Made by a program: the position numbers and the translations under genes. From NCBI GenBank assembly GCA_003215895.1, contig QCJR01000005.1, positions 41,801 to 105,800 on the forward strand: a DNA stretch of 64,000 nt, in the 5' to 3' direction. This DNA comes from Prochlorococcus sp. AG-409-D14 (GTDB taxonomy: Bacteria; Cyanobacteriota; Cyanobacteriia; PCC-6307; Cyanobiaceae). Numbering within the stretch: position 1 is the stretch's first letter; every line of letters starts with the position of its first letter. This document shows positions 44,074 through 55,150 of the stretch, piece after piece. The notes beneath the pieces are model-generated. The model was given only the letters and a program-made list of their open reading frames with translations. It was not told where the DNA came from and did not search any database.

Positions 44074-44726
44074 AACTGTATAGCTTCTTTATTGATACCT
44101 ACAGCATCTTCTTCAGCACCTTTAATTATAAATTTATTTTCATTAACATCTGCTTGATATACACAACGAACAATTGGTTGGTCCCTAATTGAGCCAATGT
44201 AAGCGAATGTATTCATTCTCTGCTTGCACTCTCTAACATCTTCATTATTTATTGCTCCTTGCTTTTGCAAGACAGTCCAATTTTCTCTTCTAATGACACA
44301 ACCTGGTTGAAGAGCAGGTTGCGTCACAAAGCTTGTAGAGGGGTTTAGGGTCGTATACATTTCAACATCGATAACAAATGCGCTTGCACCGTATTGCCTA
44401 CAAAAGTCTGGGTCGGGAACAGCCATATCCAACTGTTGCTGACTTGCAATATTTCCCTGTCCACCAGAAGTTGTACTTGTGATAAGGCTGCCAATGCCAA
44501 CACCAATCACTAAAACTCCAGCTAAAATAGCAACTGAGTTAGGATTGATTTTTATACCGCCTCCTCCATCTGAAGGGCCTGAGGGTTTAAATCGACTGCC
44601 TCTAGATTCATATTGGTCTCTGATATTTGAATCTTGTCTTGCATTAAATCTATTACCATCCTGTCTTCTGGCCAGATCTGCTCTTCTTCGAGATGATGGT
44701 CTCCGACCATAAGGACCTTGATTCAT
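44070..44726 (-). CDS. DUF3172 protein
   Basis: Arg-rich N-terminus, single [51 protein letters not shown]. Confidence 0.8.
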   Translation of the reverse strand: MNQGPYGRRPSSRRRADLARRQDGNRFNARQDSNIRDQYESRGSRFKPSGPSDGGGGIKINPNSVAILAGVLVIGVGIGSLITSTTSGGQGNIASQQQLDMAVPDPDFCRQYGASAFVIDVEMYTTLNPSTSFVTQPALQPGCVIRRENWTVLQKQGAINNEDVRECKQRMNTFAYIGSIRDQPIVRCVYQADVNENKFIIKGAEEDAVGINKEAIQF

Positions 44727-45070
44727 AATAATTCTTGAGTTCGAGGTAATCCCATTGAATAGTTCATTACCCTGCTATCTGGGTTATAACTGAGTTCTCC
44801 TTCTTTCAACAACTTTCGAATAAAATCTTCAAGCAAAGATCCTATTTTTCTCAAGCTGTAATCGCTCAATTCATCATCCGCTTTGGAGTCCACTAATTCA
44901 CGAAAATAATCTTGCACCTTTTTGATAGATTTATCGCTCCATATAAATTCATTATCGGGATCAATATCTAAAGTCAAATGTCCATTATCTAAAATTAAAT
45001 CGTTATTTTCGACCACTGCAGTAAATATTCTTATGTGTCTAGTTGTGCATTTAAGAATGGTATCGCTCAT
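44723..45070 (-). CDS. ndhM: NAD(P)H-quinone oxidoreductase subunit M
   Basis: [57 protein letters not shown]-terminus. Confidence 0.92.
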   Translation of the reverse strand: MSDTILKCTTRHIRIFTAVVENNDLILDNGHLTLDIDPDNEFIWSDKSIKKVQDYFRELVDSKADDELSDYSLRKIGSLLEDFIRKLLKEGELSYNPDSRVMNYSMGLPRTQELL

Positions 45071-45156
45071 GAATTTAAAACAACAAACCGAAATATATAC
45101 TGCAAATTTAACGACCTTACCCCTTGTTGGGTGGTCTTAATCACTAAAGTTGTTAA

Positions 45157-46563
<1,407 letters not shown>

Positions 46564-46647
46564 ACTTAATGTATCTATCAAAAGCAATTTTTTTAAATTG
46601 CAATTGAGCAGCTTAATGCACACCAAAAAAACTACAAACTTCTAATT

Positions 46648-47586
46648 TTGTCGCAGCCTTCTTTGAATTTAGAGGATGCCTACGAGGCTTGCAGAAAAGA
46701 AACTGCACAATGGGCTAAGACCTTCTACCTTGGCACCATGTTGCTGCCCCCAGCTAAACGCAGAGCAATCTGGGCTATTTATGTTTGGTGCCGTAGAACA
46801 GATGAGCTAATGGACAGCCCTGAAGCTCAAAAAAAATCTAGAGATGAGTTATCAGATCGATTGAATAAATGGGAAGAAAAAACAAAAAATATTTTTGCGG
46901 GTAATACAGAAGATGATATTGATGCAGTCCTCGCCGATACTCTTCAAAAGTTTCCTCAATCTATTCAGCCTTATATCGACATGATTGAAGGCCAAAGAAT
47001 GGATTTAGATAAAACTAGATATAAAACCTTTGAAGAACTTGAACTCTACTGTTATCGAGTCGCTGGAACGGTTGGTTTGATGACTCAAGGTGTAATAGGA
47101 ATCGATACTGCGTATACGTCCAATCCAAATTTTCCTTCTCCTGACACTTCAAAAGCGGCTATTGCTTTAGGAATTGCGAATCAATTAACCAATATTCTCA
47201 GAGATGTTGGAGAAGATAGAGAGAGAGGAAGAATTTATTTGCCATTAGAGGATTTGGAAAAATTTAATTACACCGAAGAAGATCTGATGAACGGAAAAAT
47301 TAACGAGAACTGGAGAGAGTTAATGTCTTTTCAATTAGCCAGAGCAAGAGATTGGTTCCTGAAATCTGAAGAAGGTATCAAATGGCTCTCAATAGATGCA
47401 AGATGGCCGATCTGGACTTCACTAAGACTCTATAGCGGAATATTAAATTCCATTGAAAAACTTGATTATGATGTCTTCAATAATCGTGCATACGTAAAGG
47501 GATGGGTGAAAGCTTTAAACCTACCCATCTCCTATCTGATAACTATCAAAGATGAAAAATATAAACTTAAAACCCTAATTCCCTGA
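46648..47586 (+). CDS. crtB: phytoene synthase
   Basis: AIWAIYVWCRRTDELMDS, YCYRVAGTVGLM, NQLTNILRDVGEDRERGRIYLP. Confidence 0.97.
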   Translation: MSQPSLNLEDAYEACRKETAQWAKTFYLGTMLLPPAKRRAIWAIYVWCRRTDELMDSPEAQKKSRDELSDRLNKWEEKTKNIFAGNTEDDIDAVLADTLQKFPQSIQPYIDMIEGQRMDLDKTRYKTFEELELYCYRVAGTVGLMTQGVIGIDTAYTSNPNFPSPDTSKAAIALGIANQLTNILRDVGEDRERGRIYLPLEDLEKFNYTEEDLMNGKINENWRELMSFQLARARDWFLKSEEGIKWLSIDARWPIWTSLRLYSGILNSIEKLDYDVFNNRAYVKGWVKALNLPISYLITIKDEKYKLKTLIP

Positions 47587-47590
47587 AGAT

Positions 47591-48022
47591 TTATACAGGA
47601 GTTTTTTGATTAGCTAAAAGATCCTTTAATTTTGATAGTTCACCAGCCCATCTTGGATCTGGAGCCTCTTTAATTGGCGCATCGCTATGTACAACTTTCT
47701 TAACATCTTTTCGAGTAGAACCTTTATTACCATTGTTAGAATTGGCTGCTCTTCTTGAGCTGCCAGAATTTGAATCTTTACGCTCAGAACGCTCAACTCT
47801 CAATTTATTGCCATTAAATTCATGTCCATTTAATTTTTCAATAAGCTCATTTGCAACATTTTCATTTTTGATATTAGCGAAACCAAATCCCCTACAAGCC
47901 TTGGTATCTCTATCGAAAACAGCTTTAAATTTGATGCCATCTCCGATAGATGCTAGTAGGGCTTCAAGTTCTTTAACATTGACATTCTGCGGCAAATTAC
48001 CGATGTAAAGACGAACACTCAT
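47591..48022 (-). CDS. RRM-type RNA-binding protein
   Basis: MSVRLYIGNLPQNVN (RNP2) and KACRGFGFANI (RNP1). Confidence 0.93.
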   Translation of the reverse strand: MSVRLYIGNLPQNVNVKELEALLASIGDGIKFKAVFDRDTKACRGFGFANIKNENVANELIEKLNGHEFNGNKLRVERSERKDSNSGSSRRAANSNNGNKGSTRKDVKKVVHSDAPIKEAPDPRWAGELSKLKDLLANQKTPV

Positions 48023-48088
48023 TTAGAAAAAAGGGGATAAGAATAAGACGGCATTCGGCCGAGATTAATTTGATTTGTGTGTAGTTAA

Positions 48089-49282
48089 TCACAAAAAGGG
48101 TGCATTCTCTAGGGTCCATTTACGAGCGACCTCCAAAGCCTCTTTATCTGAACAAAATCTTCCATAAGCTTTTTCCTTTGAAAGGTGCCTAATAAGTTCT
48201 CCCAAGAGAGGGCCTGAAGGGATCCTAAAATTTTTTTTAAGCAAATGGCCATTCAAAGGAGATGAAGGGTGAAACAGAGGGTCAGAGGAGTCTTTCCACC
48301 GTTTCAACCATTTAGATGTATATTTATCTTTCAAGAAAAGAATGAAAGCCGGCAAATCCTCCTCCAAATCAATATGAAGTTGAAATCTTTCATCCTCGGA
48401 AAGATTATCTAAACCTAAATTATTAATTTTATGAACCCAAAATCTAAGTTTCTTACATCTTTTGATTTCATTTTTACTAAAAGTCAATTCTGATAAGCTC
48501 ACATCACTAAGTAAATATATTAATTTAGCTAAAGCCATTCCTGGAAAAGTCATATTAGAATAAATATCTTTTCGTTTTAGCTCAATATATGGAAGATTAT
48601 TCTCATTCCATTTGTTTAGTAATTGTAGTTCTAAATATGTTTCCCAAATTGAAGAATTCCATTTTGAATGAATTATTTTTAAGATCTCCATTTTTATCCT
48701 TTCAGGTGCAACATTACTTAATTTATCTACATTGTTTTTTAGAAAACTTTTAGTTTTTTTATCTAACTTAAAATCCAATTCACACATTAATCGAAAACCT
48801 CTAAGAATCCTCAAAGGGTCATCAAGTAAGTTTTTTTCACTTATTGCAACAATTTCCCTTCTTTTTAAATCATCCATTCCTCCAGTCGGGTCAAAAATCT
48901 CTGGCTTTTTTTTAAGCCTTAAAGCAATTGCATTAATTCGAAAATCTCGTCTTAATAAATCTTCTGTAAGATTTTCTCCAACTTGTCTAGCAAAATCTAA
49001 AGTCCATCCATTAATAACTAATCTAGCGATATCTCTATTCTCATCAAGCTTTATAAAAGTGGCACTAATCTTTTTAGATAAATTTTCGCTGAACTTAATG
49101 GCATTCTTTGGTATAACAAAATCCAAATCGGGTTTTTGACTCAATTTTTTCAACAATCCATCTCTAACAGAACCGCCCACTAAGGCACTTCCATGAGGCA
49201 AATCATCAATGGATATTGGCCAATCTTTTGGGTTTAAATCTCCAAAAAGATCATTTGATAGTAATGTGTCCTTACTTATCAA
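48089..49282 (-). CDS. CCA tRNA nucleotidyltransferase / poly(A) polymerase family
   Basis: ALVGGSVRDGLLKKLSQKPDLDFVI, RRDFRINAIAL, DDPLRILRGFRL. Confidence 0.93.
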   Translation of the reverse strand: MISKDTLLSNDLFGDLNPKDWPISIDDLPHGSALVGGSVRDGLLKKLSQKPDLDFVIPKNAIKFSENLSKKISATFIKLDENRDIARLVINGWTLDFARQVGENLTEDLLRRDFRINAIALRLKKKPEIFDPTGGMDDLKRREIVAISEKNLLDDPLRILRGFRLMCELDFKLDKKTKSFLKNNVDKLSNVAPERIKMEILKIIHSKWNSSIWETYLELQLLNKWNENNLPYIELKRKDIYSNMTFPGMALAKLIYLLSDVSLSELTFSKNEIKRCKKLRFWVHKINNLGLDNLSEDERFQLHIDLEEDLPAFILFLKDKYTSKWLKRWKDSSDPLFHPSSPLNGHLLKKNFRIPSGPLLGELIRHLSKEKAYGRFCSDKEALEVARKWTLENAPFL

Positions 49283-49311
49283 AATGACACCTAGATTTTT
49301 CTTGAATAGTT

Positions 49312-49563
49312 ATGTGCATCTGTGTTGATTGTGCTTGGGTTGATAGATGTAAGACCTACTACAAAGTTGAAGAAAACCATCAAGTCCCACACCTCGCTAA
49401 AAATCCAGATTTTCAAGGCAATAACCCAAAAATACATATCAATATTTTTGATATGCCTGATAACAAGACAGGTATAGAATGGGATGTAAGAGGATGCGAT
49501 AGTTTCAAACTTGATCAAGGGAAATGGAGCAGGCTACGGCCAGGAGAAGAAATTCCAAAATAA
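49312..49563 (+). CDS. ycf34: Ycf34 family protein
   Basis: MCICVDCAWVDRCKTYYKVEENHQVPHL; Cys-rich, small. Confidence 0.9.
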   Translation: MCICVDCAWVDRCKTYYKVEENHQVPHLAKNPDFQGNNPKIHINIFDMPDNKTGIEWDVRGCDSFKLDQGKWSRLRPGEEIPK

Positions 49564-50243
49564 TAATCATAATAAATTCATTGCAAAATTTCCATAACCC
49601 AAAATCAAAATATCTATTAGCCTTACACAGCTGCTCAGAATCCTTTGGAATTGCCATTAAAGACACTGAAAATCCAGAGAAAATAATAAAAAGCGAAATA
49701 TTTAATATTGGTCGCTCATTGTCAAACAAATTATTTAGTTGTATTGAGACAATTCTTCCTAAAAAGTTTTGGAAGCAAATTATTCGTATTTCAGTAGCAA
49801 AAGGTCCTGGAAGTTTTACTAGTACAAGATTAACTATCTCAATGGCTAGAACTATTGCTCAGCAAATTGATTGTTCATTAGATTCCATTAGTTCCTTTCA
49901 TTTAATGGCTTCAAGACTTTACAAAGATCTTGCCAAAAGCCAAAGATTGAATCCATTTTGGATAACAGATGTTTTACCAAGAAGAGGAATTGTGGCTGGT
50001 AAATATCAACTAGTAAAAATTCACCAAGAATCAAATTTTCATGAATTTAATGAAATAGTTTCTCCACGATTAATAATCAATGAAAAAATCATCGAACCTT
50101 CAATAAAGGCCTCTAATAACATAGAAAAAGATGTTATTTCGCTTGTAAATTTTTCTCAATATTGTCAAAATTCAGAAGTCCAATCTAATTGGCAAAAAAC
50201 ATTGCCTATCTATCCAACTTCACCAATCGATCATCAAAAATAA
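49524..50243 (+). CDS. tsaB: tRNA threonylcarbamoyladenosine biosynthesis protein TsaB (start probably downstream of 49524)
   Basis: YLLALHSCSESFGIAIKD, VAKGPGSFTSTRLTISMARTIAQQI. Confidence 0.85.
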   Translation: MEQATARRRNSKIIIIINSLQNFHNPKSKYLLALHSCSESFGIAIKDTENPEKIIKSEIFNIGRSLSNKLFSCIETILPKKFWKQIIRISVAKGPGSFTSTRLTISMARTIAQQIDCSLDSISSFHLMASRLYKDLAKSQRLNPFWITDVLPRRGIVAGKYQLVKIHQESNFHEFNEIVSPRLIINEKIIEPSIKASNNIEKDVISLVNFSQYCQNSEVQSNWQKTLPIYPTSPIDHQK

Positions 50244-50291
50244 AAATGGAAAAGTTCATATATCTTATAATCTTGAAGAGAAAACATAATT

Positions 50292-50972
50292 TCAGGCATT
50301 CTTTATTAAACCCTTATCCAACATTGAATTTATAGAGATTTGAATTTCTTTAGTAGTTGATGTTAAATCATCTCTTTTCTTGGTTTTAGGGGGTTGAATT
50401 AATTCACCAACTCTTAAATGAATAGAGATAAATCGGGGAAGAAGAGATCCTTTGGGAAAAGCTCTGTGACTATTAACTATTGCCACAGGAAGAATAGGGG
50501 AACCTGTCCTCGCAGCCAGAAGAGCAGCACCTGCTTTAGGTTCATTAACTCTCCCATTTTCTTGTCTGGTTCCATCCAAAAACACTCCTGTAGCCCAACC
50601 TTCACTTAATCGATTAGATGCATTTCTTATTGCCTCTCTATCTCCAGCTCCCCTCTTAACCGGATAGGCACCACAAGCAGAAATTATGAATGACAATATG
50701 GGCACCTTGAAAAGTTCAGATTTAGCCATGAAAGCTACCGGTCTACCCAATGCATGGCCCAAAATCGGGGGATCCAGATGTGAACCATGATTAGAAACAA
50801 CAACAACTCCTCCCGTCTTCGGTAAATTCGAAATTCCTATTGTTTGACCTCTAAACAAAAAACGAAAAATCGGAAAAACGAATAGATAACTCACACAACC
50901 ATAAACAAAACTTTGTCGAGGTATATTTTTATGGATTTTTTCAATTCCCGTAGCAACTTTAAATTGTTCCAA
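50292..50972 (-). CDS. plsC: 1-acyl-sn-glycerol-3-phosphate acyltransferase
   Basis: VVVSNHGSHLDPPILG (HX4D), FLDGTRQENG, LAARTGSPILPVAI. Confidence 0.93.
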   Translation of the reverse strand: MEQFKVATGIEKIHKNIPRQSFVYGCVSYLFVFPIFRFLFRGQTIGISNLPKTGGVVVVSNHGSHLDPPILGHALGRPVAFMAKSELFKVPILSFIISACGAYPVKRGAGDREAIRNASNRLSEGWATGVFLDGTRQENGRVNEPKAGAALLAARTGSPILPVAIVNSHRAFPKGSLLPRFISIHLRVGELIQPPKTKKRDDLTSTTKEIQISINSMLDKGLIKNA

Positions 50973-50974
50973 AA

Positions 50975-51871
50975 TTAATAACCCAAATCACTTGCATTTG
51001 AAATTTGACTGGCCAATACCCCTTTCATTGATCGTTTAGCAAGACCGCTAAGCACATTACCTGGACCAATCTCAACCATTGTGGTTATTCCTTCTTTTTG
51101 CATTACTTCCATAGTCTCTCTCCACCTAACCCCATTAGTCATTTGTTTTTTTAGGCGATCCTTCAATATGTCCCCACTTAAAGTTGGAGTTGGATCAACA
51201 TTTGTAAGAACTGGAACTTGAGCATCTTGAAAAATTACTTGATCAAGTTCTTCAGCAAAACTTTTAGATGCTTCAGTCATAAATATCGAATGAAAAGCAC
51301 CTGAAACTTGAAGAGGAATTGCTCTTTTACATTTTAAATTATCAGCCACTTTCTTCACTGCCTCTGGTGAACCAGATAAAACAACTTGAGATTCACTATT
51401 GTCATTTGCTATTGCAGCCCCCTCAGTTTCTCTAATCAAATCATCCAATTGATTTCTATCAAATCCCAAAACAGCGATCATTGCTCCTCCCCCTGCCGAA
51501 GCCATTAATTCAGATCTTTTCTTTAATAGCAATAAGGCTGTCTTTGCGTCTAAAACATCGGCTGAATAAAGACCAACTATTTCTCCGAGACTGTGGCCTG
51601 CAATTATTTGAGCTTCCCTTTTTTGTCTTTTTAAATCATCTACCAAAAGCGACTCAACAACAAAAAGTGCAGGTTGAGTGTTTCTCGTATCATTTAAGTC
51701 ATATATTTCTTCGTTTGAAACCCCTTCACCACAACAAATTTTCCAAAGATCTCTTCCAAGTATTTCTGAGGCTAATTCAAATCTATCTCTCGAACCAGGC
51801 AAATCTAGTAACGAATTTGCCATACCTAATTTTTGAGAGCCTTGTCCAGGAAAGACCCAGGCAATAGTCAT
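50975..51871 (-). CDS. fabD: malonyl-CoA:ACP transacylase
   Basis: VFPGQGSQKLGMA, IAGHSLGEIVGLYSA, SGAFHSIFM. Confidence 0.97.
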   Translation of the reverse strand: MTIAWVFPGQGSQKLGMANSLLDLPGSRDRFELASEILGRDLWKICCGEGVSNEEIYDLNDTRNTQPALFVVESLLVDDLKRQKREAQIIAGHSLGEIVGLYSADVLDAKTALLLLKKRSELMASAGGGAMIAVLGFDRNQLDDLIRETEGAAIANDNSESQVVLSGSPEAVKKVADNLKCKRAIPLQVSGAFHSIFMTEASKSFAEELDQVIFQDAQVPVLTNVDPTPTLSGDILKDRLKKQMTNGVRWRETMEVMQKEGITTMVEIGPGNVLSGLAKRSMKGVLASQISNASDLGY

Positions 51872-51899
51872 AATTTTTCTAGATTAATTATTAACCAGC

Positions 51900-52916
51900 T
51901 TAATAGGGACCATGCCAATAAAACAAAGCGGCCCCCCAACTCAAGCCAGCGCCAAATCCACTACAGGCTATTAAATCACCTGATTTAATCCTATGATCTC
52001 TAACTGCTTCATCAAGCATCAATGGGATCGTTGCTGCTGATGTATTTCCATAATATTTCAAATTTGAAAGCACTTTTCCCGATGGTATTGAAAATCTCGA
52101 AGCGACAGCATCAAGAATTCTTTGATTAGCCTGATGTAATAAAAGCCAATCTATATTTTCTGACTTAATTTGATGTTTTTCTAAGATTTCTCCAAGAATG
52201 ATTGGAACTTCTTTAACTGCAAACTTATAAACCTCCTTTCCCTCCATTTTTATGGGCAAATATTCCCCTTTTTGATGTGAGGCTCCCTGAACTAAATTTA
52301 AAAAAGTATTTGATTGATAAAGATTTAAGCAACCTCCTTTGCTTCCGTCAGACTTCAAATCATATCCAATCAAACCACTTTCATGTTCAGATCTATCAAC
52401 AGCTACTGCTCCAGCTCCATCTCCAAACAAAACGCATGTCTTTCTGTCATCCCAATCAACCCATTTTGATAATTGATCTGCTCCAATCACAACAGCTCTT
52501 TTCATAGAACCAGAAGCTAAATATTGTGATGCGGTTACCAAAGCAAATAAAAAACCACTACAAGCAGCAGTCAAATCAAAAGCTACTGCATTGGAAGCTC
52601 CTAAATTTGATTGAATTTTAGGCGCCGAGCCAAATAAATCTTCAGGAGTAGATGTTGCAAGAATTATCAAATCTATAGTTTTTACATCCCAATTAGCCAT
52701 TTTGACAGCATTAAGAGCTGCTTCAGTAGCCAAATCAATCAGAGACTCATTTTCTCCAATAACTCTTCTTTCACCAATACCAGTTCTACTTTGAATCCAT
52801 TCATCATTAGTATCAACTCGCTGACCTAGTTGATCATTATTGATTACCTTTTGAGGTACTGCGCTTCCGCACCCCACAAAAGATATTCCAGAGTCCCATT
52901 GAGAATTTCTAATCAA
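51900..52916 (-). CDS. fabH: beta-ketoacyl-ACP synthase III
   Basis: DEWIQSRTGIGERR, DLTAACSGFLFALVTA, LLLHQANQRILDAVA, NLKYYGNTSAATIP. Confidence 0.97.
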   Translation of the reverse strand: MIRNSQWDSGISFVGCGSAVPQKVINNDQLGQRVDTNDEWIQSRTGIGERRVIGENESLIDLATEAALNAVKMANWDVKTIDLIILATSTPEDLFGSAPKIQSNLGASNAVAFDLTAACSGFLFALVTASQYLASGSMKRAVVIGADQLSKWVDWDDRKTCVLFGDGAGAVAVDRSEHESGLIGYDLKSDGSKGGCLNLYQSNTFLNLVQGASHQKGEYLPIKMEGKEVYKFAVKEVPIILGEILEKHQIKSENIDWLLLHQANQRILDAVASRFSIPSGKVLSNLKYYGNTSAATIPLMLDEAVRDHRIKSGDLIACSGFGAGLSWGAALFYWHGPY

Positions 52917-52969
52917 ATCTAAAAAAAGTCCTCATTTCATAAGTCAATCACATGGTAGGACAGTTCCAA

Positions 52970-54292
52970 TCAGACCTTTAAAACATCTGGTTTATTTAAA
53001 TCTGCCAAATCATCCATTACTCCATGACTTGCAGCGGAATGAACAACTCGTAAAGCACTCAAAACAGATAAAGCTTTACTTCCACCGTGACCAATAACAC
53101 AAATTCCATTAATTCCTAGAAGTAAAGCTCCGCCATGTTCAGCATGATCTAAACGTTTCTTTATTCGTTTCAAATTATTTCTTAAAAAAGCAGAACCAAC
53201 TTTGCCTCTTCTTCCTCTTGGCAACTCAGCTCTCAAAACTCCCAACAGAACACTTCCAACAGACTCAAGAAATTTCAACAAAACGTTTCCTGTAAATCCA
53301 TCACAAACCACAACATCAAAATCGCCTGACAAAACATCTCGTCCTTCACAATTTCCGGAAAAGAAAAAACGTTCTTCTTCGTTTAAAAGTTTGTAAGTTG
53401 CTAGTGAAAGATCATTACCCTTACAGGATTCCTCGCCAATATTCAATAATCCTATTCTTGGCTTTTCCACCTGCAACACATCTCGACTATAGATATTTCC
53501 AAGAAGCGCAAATTGATGCAAATAAATTGGTTTGCAATCCATATTTGCTCCAACATCTAGAACCAATACTGGTTGACCAGGATCTTTAGTTGGGAATAAT
53601 GCTCCAATAGCGGGACGATCAATTCCTTTTAATCGTCCTAATTTGAAAATTGCTGATGCCATCATTGCTCCAGAGTTGCCAGCCGAATAGACACCCATAG
53701 CTTTTCCTTCTTTAACCAATTTCATTGCAATATTTATGCTCGCATCCTTTTTCTTTCGCACTGCAGTGGCTTCTTCATCCATGCCAACTGAAAGACCACT
53801 TGAAATCAATTCGAAATTTCCATCTTCTATAGCTTTGTCTAAAGATTCTTCTAAGCCAAATTCAGTGGCTGCTTTTTCTACTTTATCTATTTCACCAACA
53901 AATTTAATTTTCAATGGAAGCAACGACAAAGATTTCAAACACCCATCAAGAATCGCTCCAGGAGCAAAATCTCCTCCCATTCCATCGACAGCGACCCAAA
54001 TCCTTTCTGAGTCTTGAATTCCATTTGTATCGTCTGTACTGACTCCACCTTGTAGTCTTCTAAGAGGATCAAATACAAATGGTTCTAAAGTACTTCTAGC
54101 TATTGATCCAGCACTAGTAACAACAGAACCAGCATTAGAAACAACTGTGCCAGCAACATTGCTTGCTGCTGTCGCTGAGCTTGTTGCAGTGTCAACAAGA
54201 CTGGTAACAGCAGAGTTTCGTCGATACCAAATAACCAATCTTCTAATGGCCTTAGAACGATTTGTTTTGTTATTTAGGTGATTTTTTTCCAC
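52970..54292 (-). CDS. plsX: phosphate acyltransferase PlsX with long N-terminal extension
   Basis: VAVDGMGGDFAPGAILDGCL, VYSAGNSGAMMASAIFKLGRLKGIDRPAI, VCDGFTGNVLLK; about 95 aa precede the core. Confidence 0.93.
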   Translation of the reverse strand: MEKNHLNNKTNRSKAIRRLVIWYRRNSAVTSLVDTATSSATAASNVAGTVVSNAGSVVTSAGSIARSTLEPFVFDPLRRLQGGVSTDDTNGIQDSERIWVAVDGMGGDFAPGAILDGCLKSLSLLPLKIKFVGEIDKVEKAATEFGLEESLDKAIEDGNFELISSGLSVGMDEEATAVRKKKDASINIAMKLVKEGKAMGVYSAGNSGAMMASAIFKLGRLKGIDRPAIGALFPTKDPGQPVLVLDVGANMDCKPIYLHQFALLGNIYSRDVLQVEKPRIGLLNIGEESCKGNDLSLATYKLLNEEERFFFSGNCEGRDVLSGDFDVVVCDGFTGNVLLKFLESVGSVLLGVLRAELPRGRRGKVGSAFLRNNLKRIKKRLDHAEHGGALLLGINGICVIGHGGSKALSVLSALRVVHSAASHGVMDDLADLNKPDVLKV

Positions 54293-54296
54293 TGAT

Positions 54297-55043
54297 TTAT
54301 GATCCTTCAGGAATCATAGAATCAACAATTCTTTGAAAAAGATAACCTGTTCCTCGTGCAGTAAGAATTAGCTCTGGATTTGCAGGATCATCCTCAAGTT
54401 TTGATCTAAGTCTAGAAATATGAACGTCAACTACTCTTGTATCAACGTGTCTTTCAGGTGTATATCCCCAAACTTCTTTAAGTATCTCACCTCTACTAAA
54501 TGGTTCTCCTGAACGACTGACCAATAGTTCTAAAAGACTAAATTCCATTCCTGTTAATCTAATTCGTTCATCATTTCTGTAAACCTGACGTTTATTTGTA
54601 TCAATCTTTAGATTCATAACCGCAATCACGCCTGAATTAGGTAGGCCGGCTATTTGTTCTTTTTCTACTCTTCTTAATACACATCTAATCCTAGCTTCTA
54701 ACTCTTTTGGGCTAAATGGTTTAACAACATAATCATCTGCACCGAGCTCTAGTCCAGTAATTCTATCTGCAACATCTCCCAATGCTGTCAGCATGACTAT
54801 TGGAACATCTGATTCCTTTCTTAGTTCCTGGCAAACTCCATATCCATCCAATTTAGGCATCATGACATCGAGAACAACCAAATCAGGCTCACAATTTCTG
54901 AAAAGATCCAATGCTTCATTTCCATCACAAGCAGTAACTACCTGATAGCCAATCATAGATAGGCGAGTTTCTAGGATCCTCCTAATACTTGCCTCATCAT
55001 CAGCTACGAGGATGGTTTCCTTTGAGGGACTTGTGGCCGTCAT
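54297..55043 (-). CDS. rpaB: OmpR-type response regulator, RpaB-like
   Basis: VADDEASIRRILETRLSMIGYQVVTACDG, LDVMMPKLDGYGVC, winged helix RHVDTRVVDVHISRLRSKLE; next to plsX as in cyanobacteria. Confidence 0.9.
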   Translation of the reverse strand: MTATSPSKETILVADDEASIRRILETRLSMIGYQVVTACDGNEALDLFRNCEPDLVVLDVMMPKLDGYGVCQELRKESDVPIVMLTALGDVADRITGLELGADDYVVKPFSPKELEARIRCVLRRVEKEQIAGLPNSGVIAVMNLKIDTNKRQVYRNDERIRLTGMEFSLLELLVSRSGEPFSRGEILKEVWGYTPERHVDTRVVDVHISRLRSKLEDDPANPELILTARGTGYLFQRIVDSMIPEGS

Positions 55044-55150
55044 TTGTTTCTTAGCTTTGGCGGCTGCGACAAGATCTTAAGTGAAGGTTCACCAACATTT
55101 AAAGATCACTATCTTTATTCAACTACAGCCAACTTCCTTTTTACAACTAA

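Noticed and set aside
48732-49139. 135-aa antisense ORF in the CCA-transferase gene
   Set aside because: Shadow ORF, Ser/Lys/Phe-rich, typical of antisense of AT-rich coding sequence.
51481-51867. 128-aa antisense ORF in fabD
   Set aside because: Inside conserved fabD; no independent support.
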